A stretch of DNA of 64,000 bases from Actinomyces sp. oral taxon 414 (lineage in GTDB: Bacteria > Actinomycetota > Actinomycetes > Actinomycetales > Actinomycetaceae): positions 3,410,001 through 3,474,000 of the forward strand of contig NZ_CP012590.1 in NCBI RefSeq assembly GCF_001278845.1, written 5' to 3'. Each line of letters begins with the position of its first letter. The first letter of the stretch is position 1. Of the stretch, positions 35,797 to 42,678 are shown piece after piece. Below the pieces are notes generated by a model. That model was not told the DNA's origin. It searched no databases and was given only the letters and a program-made list of their open reading frames with translations. The position numbers and the translations under genes are program-made.

Positions 35797-36069
35797 TTAC
35801 GTGTTCTCGTCGGTTTCGCCGTCGTGTTCCGGGCCGGGTGCGGGATCGGCCGTGGGGCCGACGAGCAGTCCGGCCTCCACGGCGGCCTGAAGGTCGGGGG
35901 AGGACGGGGGCGAGTCCTTCAGCGCGTGGTGGATGAGAGCGCCCTTGTCCTCGTCCAGTTCGTAGACGGATAGTCGGCGCAGGTCCGCTATCGTCCAGCC
36001 CCCGTTCTCCAGGTGCGTCAGGCTCAGTCCGTCAGCGAGCCGCCAGCGTCCAGCCACGATGTCACCCAC
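35797..36069 (-). CDS. PqqD-like / lasso B1-like RiPP recognition element protein
   Basis: A 90-residue protein. Its pattern LSLTHLENGGWTIADLRRLS, then VYELDEDKGALIHHAL and EAGLLVG, matches the three-strand, three-helix PqqD-type fold (strands, 'Y-x-L-N/D-x-x-G', helix, 'GLL'). Such domains bind the leader peptides of RiPP precursors. The C-terminal 18 residues are acidic and disordered. GTG 36069 overlaps the previous gene by 46 bp; GTG 36057 is an equally plausible start with GGTGGG upstream. The family call is inference. Confidence 0.6.
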   Translation of the reverse strand: MGDIVAGRWRLADGLSLTHLENGGWTIADLRRLSVYELDEDKGALIHHALKDSPPSSPDLQAAVEAGLLVGPTADPAPGPEHDGETDENT

Positions 36070-37178
36070 CTTTCCGTCTCAACGGTCCTCTTGATGTCGT
36101 AGGCGTACCTCTGCCGCAGGAACGGGTCCCGGCCGATGGCGGCCAGGCCCTCGGCGTTGATGAGCCCGCGCGCGGCGAGGGCGCCGTCGGCGAGCTCCTC
36201 CTGCCAGGCGTCCCAGGCCCCGGCGGCCTCGCGCACCGCCCGGAGCCGGGCGGCGGCGTGATCGTCAACGGGGTCCCGCCCGTAACGGCGGCACAGGACG
36301 GCGTCATGGGTGCGCACGCCGGGGCGGATCGCGGCCGCGCGCTCCTCGTAGGGCACGGCCGCGAAGGCGGCGATGACGTCGGGGTCGTGGGCGGGCCGGT
36401 AGGGGCCGCCGGGCGAGGCGGCGGAGTCGTCGGCCGCGGTCCACAGCAGCTGGCAGACCCGCGGCGGAAGTCCCCGGAGGGCCTCCTCCCAGGAGGAGAG
36501 CGAGACGATCCGGGCGACGTCGATCAGCTTAATGGCGTCAACGGCGAGCCACTGCGGGGCGGCCACGACCCGGTGCTCGGCATGAGCCGGATCCTCCGAC
36601 TGCCCGGGTCTTCCGCCCCTCCGCGCGAGGAGTCGGTGGAGGAACCCGTGCCGGGACTGTTCATCGGCGGCGCCCCCATCCGTGTTCCCACCTGCTTCGG
36701 CCTCGATGGCGCCCACGAGGTCGCGGAGCCCGCGGGCGTCAATGGGGGCGCCCGGGCCGGGCTCGGAGACCTGGTCCGAGTCATCGGATGAGGCGAGGTC
36801 CTCAAGGTAGCGGGTGATGATCTCATCAACGGGGAACGCCGGGAGGATGCCGCCAGCGGCGCCGTGCCGGAGCAGGGCCTCGGTGAGGATGCGCTCCGCC
36901 CGCTCAAGGCCGTGGGTCTCGGTGCGGTACCGCTCCGGCGCCAGGGGCGCAACAGTCCCGTTGGTCAGAGTCGTTCCGGGGACGTGGTGGAGCACGCCGG
37001 TGAAGAGGGACTGGCCCAGGGGCGGGCGGATGCCGCCTATGCGGGCGAGGACGAACATTATGTCGGCGGAGGTGTGCTCACTGGCGAGGGTCTTCTCGTC
37101 GATCGGGCTCCAGGCGCCGTCCTCTTCGCGCAGGAGCGTGCCCGCATCCGCCCAGGGGGGAGTATGATGAGTACTCAT
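36024..37178 (-). CDS. Degenerate asparagine-synthetase / lasso-cyclase-like protein
   Basis: A 384-residue protein. By eye, SLFTGVLHHVPGTTL (residues 57-71) matches the lasso-cyclase segment '(T)LYxGVRRLPPGHxL'. AERILTEALLRHGAAGG is followed by ILPAFPVDEIITRYL, exactly where the ATP-pyrophosphatase loop SGGLDS should be; here it reads AFPVDE. The C-terminal RGLINAEGLAAIGRDP and ETERWVTSW match cyclase C-termini. The nucleotide chemistry is therefore probably lost. It may serve as a scaffold or precursor chaperone. AGG nine bases upstream of ATG 37178. Confidence 0.6.
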   Translation of the reverse strand: MSTHHTPPWADAGTLLREEDGAWSPIDEKTLASEHTSADIMFVLARIGGIRPPLGQSLFTGVLHHVPGTTLTNGTVAPLAPERYRTETHGLERAERILTEALLRHGAAGGILPAFPVDEIITRYLEDLASSDDSDQVSEPGPGAPIDARGLRDLVGAIEAEAGGNTDGGAADEQSRHGFLHRLLARRGGRPGQSEDPAHAEHRVVAAPQWLAVDAIKLIDVARIVSLSSWEEALRGLPPRVCQLLWTAADDSAASPGGPYRPAHDPDVIAAFAAVPYEERAAAIRPGVRTHDAVLCRRYGRDPVDDHAAARLRAVREAAGAWDAWQEELADGALAARGLINAEGLAAIGRDPFLRQRYAYDIKRTVETERWVTSWLDAGGSLTD

Positions 37179-37216
37179 TGGTGTGGACCTCGACTGTGGT
37201 TGTGATGAGAGGTTCA

Positions 37217-37264
37217 GGCTCCGGGCCCGTTCCGCGCCGTGGCAGCGGCACGGAACGGGCCCGG
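37217..37264 (-). terminator. Strong hairpin between the defensin gene and the rest of its operon
   Basis: A perfect 16-bp stem, CTCCGGGCCCGTTCCG (37217-37232) with CGGAACGGGCCCGGAG (37249-37264), with a 16-nt loop, starting 20 bp after the defensin stop. No U-tract follows on the minus strand. It probably acts as a partial terminator or 3' stabiliser, giving more defensin mRNA than processing-gene mRNA. Confidence 0.75.
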
Positions 37265-37283
37265 AGTGTTGCTACTCAGTCCG

Positions 37284-37487
37284 TCAGTAGCAGGTGCAGA
37301 CGATCCCCCACGCGCAGTAACCGCCCCGGTACCCGATGTACCGGCAGTGCTCCGTGCACTGGTAGTCGGAACTGAGGGGGCTGCAGCCGTAGCCCTCGGC
37401 GCCCTCGAGGGGGGCCCGGGTCTCGGAGTGGAGCGCCTGCGTGAAGCTGACGTCGGTCAGGTTGTTGCTGCGGCGGATGAACTTCAT
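37284..37487 (-). CDS. Actifensin-like bacterial defensin precursor (CS-alpha-beta peptide)
   Basis: A 67-residue precursor. Leader of about 31 residues (MKFIRRSNNLTDVSFTQALH...) has no hydrophobic Sec core. The core, residues 32-67, has six cysteines at 35, 44, 48, 58, 64 and 66: GYGC, DYQCTEHC, GYRGGYC and the terminal VCTCY. CxxxC, GxC and CxC spacing fits the cysteine-stabilised alpha-beta fold with expected pairs 35-58, 44-64 and 48-66. It strongly resembles fungal plectasin and actifensin of Actinomyces ruminicola, antibacterial peptides; plectasin binds lipid II. AAGGA eight bases upstream of ATG 37487. Cleavage after Glu31 is inferred. Confidence 0.93.
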   Translation of the reverse strand: MKFIRRSNNLTDVSFTQALHSETRAPLEGAEGYGCSPLSSDYQCTEHCRYIGYRGGYCAWGIVCTCY

Positions 37488-37508
37488 GGTGTGGTTCCTT
37501 CTCTGTGC

Positions 37509-37578
37509 TCCCAGGCGGATCCCGCCTGGGATTGTGTGGTGTGCGGAGGTGTCCGCGCACCTTCCCCGAATGGGGAAG
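37509..37578 (-). promoter_or_regulatory. Two hairpins in the leader upstream of the defensin gene
   Basis: TCCCAGGCGG (37509-37518) pairs with CCGCCTGGGA (37522-37531), loop of 3. CTTCCCC (37561-37567) pairs with GGGGAAG (37572-37578), loop of 4. They fill the 110 bp between the ABC permease stop and the defensin ribosome site. They may terminate the upstream operon, protect the defensin transcript's 5' end, or attenuate read-through. No clear promoter is seen within the gap. Confidence 0.5.
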
Positions 37579-37597
37579 TCTGGAAAATTCTGTTGCG

Positions 37598-40075
37598 TCA
37601 GTCGGCGGCCAGGGCGGTGATGGGTGTGACGGCGGCGGCCCGGCCGGCGGGTCGCAGTGAGGCGGCGACGCCGATCAGGAGGGTGACGGCCAGGAGCCCG
37701 GCCAGGGGGAGCCAGGGGAGGGCGACTTCAATGCCGAAGTTGTTGCCCAGAGCAGCAAGTCCCACTTTGCCCAGTGCGGTTCCGACAATGATGCCCAGAA
37801 CCCCGCCGACAAGGGCCAGGAGGGCGGCCTCGGTGGTGATGAGGCGGCGGATCTGGGGGCGGGTGGTGCCGGTGGCGCGCAGGACTCCGATCTCACGGGT
37901 GCGCTCCAGGACGGAGATGTCGGTGGTGTTGGCCAAGCCGCTCAGGGAGATGACCAGGGCGGCGGCCATGACCAGGCAGACAGTGAGCACGGTGCGGTGA
38001 AGCAGATTCACGAATGCGTCGCGCCCCTGAGCACTTCCCACGACCATGAGCTCCTGGCCGCGGACGGCCTGGCGCACGGCGTCCTCGACGCCCTGGGAGG
38101 AGCCGTTCCCGGTGGTACGCACCCACATCATGGCGTCGGTGGGGGCGCCGCCGGTCAGGCGCTCGGCGGCGGCGGGAGTGATGACGGCGGCCGCAAAGTT
38201 ACTCCTCACCCGGGCGGTCAGGGTGGTGCTGCCGGCCGGTCCGGTGAGGGTGACGGGAGCGCCGTCGGGGATGTCATGGAGCGCGCCGACGATGAGGGTG
38301 TTGTTGTCCAGACCCTCGAATTCTTCGGTGGAGTGCACGACGGGGGCGATGGCGGCGGTGTCGATGGACAGGACGTCGATCGGCCTGGTCTTGCCGTCCA
38401 CGGTCTGGGTCAGGTCGAGGCTGGGGACGAGGACGGTGTCCTGCACGCCGTTGACGGCCCTGATGGTGGAGGTCAGGGCGGCGGCGTCGGTCTGCGGCGT
38501 CACCCCGAGGACCGTGATATCTATGGCTGACGAGTTCCGGTTCACAATGCTCTGGTAGGAGGAGGTGATGGAGAACAGGCCCACGAACAGGGTCGAGCCG
38601 ACCAGGGCGCATACGAACAGGGTGGCGGCGTTGGCCGCGGAGCGGCCGGGGTTGCGCTCCAGGTTGCGGGCGGCCAGGTGGAGGATCGGACGGCGCTCGG
38701 CGTCCCCGAGGCGTCCGATCAGGCCGACGGCGCCGCTCACCAGCAGAGACAGGGTCAGAAGGATCCCGAGGGCGACGACGACACCCCCTCCTGCCACCAG
38801 ATAGGGCTCTTGGCCGGTGGCGCCCATAACGGTGACAACGGTGCCGGCCAGGGCGATGACTGCTCCGGCGATGGCGGCCCATCGCCGGGCCCTGCCGGCC
38901 TGTTTGGCGCCGGTGGTCTGTCCGGTGATGGCCACCAGGGGTGAGACGCGGGAGGCGCGGCGGGCCGGGAGCAGGACGGCGATGAGGGTGACCAGGGTGC
39001 CCACGGCGATGGTGACGACCAGGGACAGGGGGGTGATGGTGAGCTGGTCGGCGTCCAGGTCCTCGATGACGCCGGAGCGCACAAGGAGCGCGGCGGCCCC
39101 GGCCCCGAGTCCGGCGCCGAGGACGGAGCCGATCACCCCGGTGAGGGCGGCGGTGCGCAGCACGGCGCCCATGACCTGGCGGCGGGTGGCGCCGATGCAG
39201 CGCAGCAGGCCGGTGGTGCGGGTCTGGCGGGCCACCAGGGCGGCGAAGGTGGTGGCGATGACGATGGCGGCCACCACTGCGCACACCGGGGCCAGCAGGT
39301 TCATGACCATGGTGATCATGGTGCCGCCCGACTGGGAGGCGGCGGCCCGCTGGGCCACGGCGGCATCGGCGTCCACCACGGAGGCGGCGGGCTGAACGGC
39401 GTGCACCACCCGCTCAACCTCGCTCACGAGGTCACCGGTGCTCACCCCCGGCTTGGCGTCCACGTACAGGCGGTAGTAGGCGGTGCTCGCCCCCATGGCG
39501 GCCAGCTGATCGACCGTGGCGTAAACGACGCTCAGGTTGTCGTCGAGGCCCGCGTCGGGGCCCGGGGAGACAATACCCACCACGGTCGGGCCGGTGCGGA
39601 TATCGCCACTCTCATTGTTCTTCAGGCGGATGACGTCCCCCACGCCGAGCTCCCACTTCTCGGCCAGGCTGGTGTCGATGGCCACCTCCCCGGCCCCCTG
39701 CGGCAGGCGCCCGGCCGTCAGAGTCGTGCGCTCACTGAGCGCGGGCACGTCCCGAACCACGATCGCACCCACGGCATTGGCCAGTTGTCTGGGCAAGTCG
39801 GAATAGATGATGTCCCAGTGTTCCCCGCGCACGGAGGCCACGCCGTCCAGGTCGGACAGCTGTGCGATGACGGCGTCGTCCAGGGGTCCGCCGCCCTCGG
39901 AGGGGCGGGCGGGCACGACGACGGCGTCGGCCCCGCCCAGGGACAGGCGGGCATCGGCCCGCATCCTGGTGGTGTAGGAGTCGGAGACGATGAAGGCGAA
40001 GGCGATCAGGGCCGCGCTCAGGGCCACCGCGATGAGGGCCGCGATGGTGCGGCGCACATCCAGCAGGGAGGGCAT
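37598..40075 (-). CDS. MacB/FtsX-type ABC transporter permease
   Basis: An 825-residue permease with two FtsX units. A first membrane helix (IAALIAVALSAALIAFAFIV), a large extracytoplasmic domain, three helices near 260-370 (AAIVIATTFAALVARQTRTT), a mid pair near 400-450, a second external domain, and three closing helices with NTTDISVLERTREIGVLRATG. The architecture fits ATP-driven mechanotransmission exporters such as MacB, BceB or LolCE types. It starts 1 bp after the ATPase stop. Position beside the defensin gene suggests self-protection, not proven. Confidence 0.88.
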   Translation of the reverse strand: MPSLLDVRRTIAALIAVALSAALIAFAFIVSDSYTTRMRADARLSLGGADAVVVPARPSEGGGPLDDAVIAQLSDLDGVASVRGEHWDIIYSDLPRQLANAVGAIVVRDVPALSERTTLTAGRLPQGAGEVAIDTSLAEKWELGVGDVIRLKNNESGDIRTGPTVVGIVSPGPDAGLDDNLSVVYATVDQLAAMGASTAYYRLYVDAKPGVSTGDLVSEVERVVHAVQPAASVVDADAAVAQRAAASQSGGTMITMVMNLLAPVCAVVAAIVIATTFAALVARQTRTTGLLRCIGATRRQVMGAVLRTAALTGVIGSVLGAGLGAGAAALLVRSGVIEDLDADQLTITPLSLVVTIAVGTLVTLIAVLLPARRASRVSPLVAITGQTTGAKQAGRARRWAAIAGAVIALAGTVVTVMGATGQEPYLVAGGGVVVALGILLTLSLLVSGAVGLIGRLGDAERRPILHLAARNLERNPGRSAANAATLFVCALVGSTLFVGLFSITSSYQSIVNRNSSAIDITVLGVTPQTDAAALTSTIRAVNGVQDTVLVPSLDLTQTVDGKTRPIDVLSIDTAAIAPVVHSTEEFEGLDNNTLIVGALHDIPDGAPVTLTGPAGSTTLTARVRSNFAAAVITPAAAERLTGGAPTDAMMWVRTTGNGSSQGVEDAVRQAVRGQELMVVGSAQGRDAFVNLLHRTVLTVCLVMAAALVISLSGLANTTDISVLERTREIGVLRATGTTRPQIRRLITTEAALLALVGGVLGIIVGTALGKVGLAALGNNFGIEVALPWLPLAGLLAVTLLIGVAASLRPAGRAAAVTPITALAAD

Positions 40076-40076
40076 G

Positions 40077-41249
40077 TCAGCGCACCCCCCTGGTCTGAAG
40101 GGGACCAGTCGTCCCGGCCGGGCGGGTCAAGGAGGCCGGGAAGTAGGAGGCGGCGACTGGGCGACCCGGCGCTGTGGTGTGGGTGGTACTGGGGGTGCGG
40201 GTGGGCCTGCGCACCGGCGCGCCAGTGCGGGTCGGCGGGGCAGGAACCAATCGCGCACTCGCACCTCCGTCCGGGCCGGCCGGCGGCTGGGTGGGGCGGC
40301 CTCCTCGGGTGGTGGGTCTGCGTGTGGGCACGGGGATAGTGGCCTGGAAGTCCCCGGTCGGGGCGGCGGGCGCGGTCGGAGGCACGGGCGCGGCAGTCGG
40401 GGCGCTGCGGTGGGCACCGTGGCGCGCGGCCGGGGCGGGACCACTGCCGGGCACGGCCGGGGGCTCCGGAGCAGGGCGGGTGCCGGCTGGGGTTGCGTGG
40501 TGGGCGGGTGCGCCGTGGTGGGTGGGGTTGTCGGTGGTGATGTGTCCGTCGCGCAGGCGGATAATGCGGTCGGTGGTGGCGGCGGCGTTCTCGTCGTGGG
40601 TGACCATGACCACGGTCTGACCCAGGTTGTGGCACATGCCCGCCAGAGCCTGAAGCAGTGAGGCGGCCGAGGCGGTGTCCAGGGCCCCGGTGGGCTCGTC
40701 GGCGAAGACCACCTCGGGGCGCCCGGCCAGGGCCCGGGCCACGGCCACCCTCTGCTGCTGACCGCCCGACAGCTGGTTGGGCCGGTGGTCGAGGCGGTCG
40801 GCGATACCCAGGGCGTTAATGACCGCCTCATACCACTGCTCGTCGGGCTTGCGGTGGGCCAGGCGCAGAGGCAGCAGAATGTTCTCCTTCGCACTCAGGG
40901 TGGGCAGGAGGTTGAAGGCCTGGAACACGAAGCCGAGCCTGTCGCGCCGCACGGCGGTCAACTGCTTGTCGCCCATGCCCGCCAGGTCCTGCCCCGCGAT
41001 GAGCACCGACCCCGAGGTGGGCGAGTCCAATCCGGCCAGGCAGTGCAGCAGAGTGGACTTGCCCGACCCCGACGGGCCCATAATGGCCACGAACTGGCCG
41101 CGCCCCACACTCAGACTCACCCCGCCCAGAGCCACCACCCGCGCCTCACCAGACCCATACACCCGCACCACATCACGCGCCTCCACAACAACATCAGCGC
41201 CACGAGTGGTCTGGGACCACTCGGCGGCAGTATCCGGAACACCGCTCAT
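40077..41249 (-). CDS. MacB/LolD-type ABC ATPase with Pro-rich tail
   Basis: A 390-residue protein. The ATPase (residues about 20-245) has Walker A IMGPSGSGKSTLLHCLAG, Q-loop FVFQAFNLLP, signature LSGGQQQRVAVARAL and Walker B VVFADEPTGALD, as in MacB/LolD. A C-terminal extension of about 145 residues is Pro/Thr/Arg-rich and disordered (TRRPTTRGGRPTQPP), which is unusual; the homologue at 55192-56499 has it too. It ends in LQTRGVR, 1 bp from the permease start. Confidence 0.9.
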   Translation of the reverse strand: MSGVPDTAAEWSQTTRGADVVVEARDVVRVYGSGEARVVALGGVSLSVGRGQFVAIMGPSGSGKSTLLHCLAGLDSPTSGSVLIAGQDLAGMGDKQLTAVRRDRLGFVFQAFNLLPTLSAKENILLPLRLAHRKPDEQWYEAVINALGIADRLDHRPNQLSGGQQQRVAVARALAGRPEVVFADEPTGALDTASAASLLQALAGMCHNLGQTVVMVTHDENAAATTDRIIRLRDGHITTDNPTHHGAPAHHATPAGTRPAPEPPAVPGSGPAPAARHGAHRSAPTAAPVPPTAPAAPTGDFQATIPVPTRRPTTRGGRPTQPPAGPDGGASARLVPAPPTRTGAPVRRPTRTPSTTHTTAPGRPVAASYFPASLTRPAGTTGPLQTRGVR

Positions 41250-41328
41250 GAGGTCCTCCTTCTTCCATATCCGTTCGACCTATCAACTTGATGGCACTGA
41301 CTCTAAGAGCGACCCCGAAGTGGCGGAA

Positions 41329-41370
41329 TACGACCAAAGACCACACTTCGACCCCCGCCTACGACCAAAG
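41329..41370. promoter_or_regulatory. TACGACCAAAG direct repeats upstream of the ABC ATPase gene
   Basis: TACGACCAAAG occurs at 41329-41339 and again at 41360-41370, 31 bp apart (three helical turns), 80-120 bp upstream of ATG 41249. A similar pair precedes the homologous ATPase gene (56583-56623). The conserved spacing and position suggest binding sites for a shared activator, for example one of the LuxR-type regulators here. Confidence 0.5.
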
Positions 41371-41458
41371 GCCAGCACCCCTCCGCCCTTGTCGCCGGCC
41401 CGCTCGAGAAGTGACACTTGACCCCATTAAGTGCAAGAACCGAGCGGACCGGTGACAG

Positions 41459-42670
41459 ATGAGCGAGAACGGGTGGCCGAGGCCGGGCCGCGAGACGCTG
41501 CCCTGGACCTCGCGCATGGCCGAGTTCCTCACGCCCCGCCAGCGCGTCCTCCTCCCCTCCACCTACGAGGCCGCCGTCGTCCCCGAGATCGCCGACGCCG
41601 CCCTGACCCTCTCCACGCGCCTCGCCGCCGCCGAGGCCGACGCCGTCGCCGCGGTCTCGCGCTTCGACTCCGACGCCGCCAGCGCGCTCCTGCCGTTCAC
41701 ACCCCTGCTCCTGCGCAGCGAGTCCAGCGCCTCCTCGAGGATCGAACAACTCACCGTCTCCGCCCGCAGACTCATGGAGGCCGAGCTCTTCGGGGCGGGC
41801 CGCGGCAACGCCGCGCTCGTCGTCGCCAATACCCGGGCCATGACGGCCGCCGCCTCGATCCGCCCGCCGCTGAGCCTCGACTCCCTGCTGTCCATGCACC
41901 GCGCCCTCCTGGAGTCCAGCGCCCCCGACGACGCCGGGGCGCTGCGCCGCGAGCCCGTGTGGATCGGCGGATCCGAGCTCTCCCCCGCGGGCGCGCTCTT
42001 CGTCCCTCCCCGGCACGAACGGGTGCCCGAAGCGCTGGAGGACCTCTTCGCCTTCACCCGCCGCACGGATCTGCCGCCCCTGACCAGGACCGCCATCGCC
42101 CACGCCCACTTCGAGACGATCCACCCCTTCGTCGACGGCAACGGCCGCACGGGGCGCGCCCTCATCCACGTCCTGCTCTCCTGGGCGGGGCTGACCCCGC
42201 ACGCCCCGCTGCCCCTGTCCGCCGTGCTGCTCGCCGACGTCGACTCCTACTTCCGCTCCCTGGACGCCTACCGCCGCGGCGAGCCGCTCGTCATCGTCGA
42301 GCTCTTCATCGGGGCCGCGGCGCGGGCCGCAGCGCTCGGGCGCAGCGCGGGGCGACGGATCGGCCGGACCGTGGAGGCCATGCTCGAACGCTCCCCCGGG
42401 CGCGCGGGCACGCCGGACCGCGCCATTATTGAGCTGCTCGCCCGCCGACCGGTCCTCGACGCGGGTTCCGCGGCGACCGCCGTCGGGGTCTCCGAGGCCG
42501 CGGCGCGCCGCTCCCTGGAGCGGCTCGAAGCCGCCGGCCTGCTTCGCGGGTACCTCATCGGCCCGCACCGGAGGGCGTGGCGCAGTCCCGAGATCCTCGA
42601 TCTCATGGACGACGTCGCCTCCGCTCTGGGACGCCGGGCGCGACCCGGAACGCGCCGAGAAATGCCATAG
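41459..42670 (+). CDS. Fic-domain protein (probable AMP-transferase)
   Basis: A 403-residue protein. N-terminal inhibitory-type helix with RSESSASSRIEQLTVSARR, the Fic core motif AHAHFETIHPFVDGNGRTGR (catalytic His, Mg-binding Asp and P-loop Arg all present), and a C-terminal winged helix (GVSEAAARRSLERLEAAGLL). Fic proteins usually transfer AMP to a hydroxyl of a target protein, and this helix-containing class is self-restrained through the Ser...Glu motif. It starts 19 bp after a minus-strand intergenic region and is followed 8 bp later by a histidine kinase gene. Confidence 0.9.
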   Translation: MSENGWPRPGRETLPWTSRMAEFLTPRQRVLLPSTYEAAVVPEIADAALTLSTRLAAAEADAVAAVSRFDSDAASALLPFTPLLLRSESSASSRIEQLTVSARRLMEAELFGAGRGNAALVVANTRAMTAAASIRPPLSLDSLLSMHRALLESSAPDDAGALRREPVWIGGSELSPAGALFVPPRHERVPEALEDLFAFTRRTDLPPLTRTAIAHAHFETIHPFVDGNGRTGRALIHVLLSWAGLTPHAPLPLSAVLLADVDSYFRSLDAYRRGEPLVIVELFIGAAARAAALGRSAGRRIGRTVEAMLERSPGRAGTPDRAIIELLARRPVLDAGSAATAVGVSEAAARRSLERLEAAGLLRGYLIGPHRRAWRSPEILDLMDDVASALGRRARPGTRREMP

Positions 42671-42678
42671 TTGGGGCC

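Noticed and set aside
37284..37487. Lasso peptide or lanthipeptide precursor
   Set aside because: The core has six cysteines in defensin spacing and no Gly1/Asp-Glu ring pattern of lasso peptides, and no lanthionine synthase is nearby.
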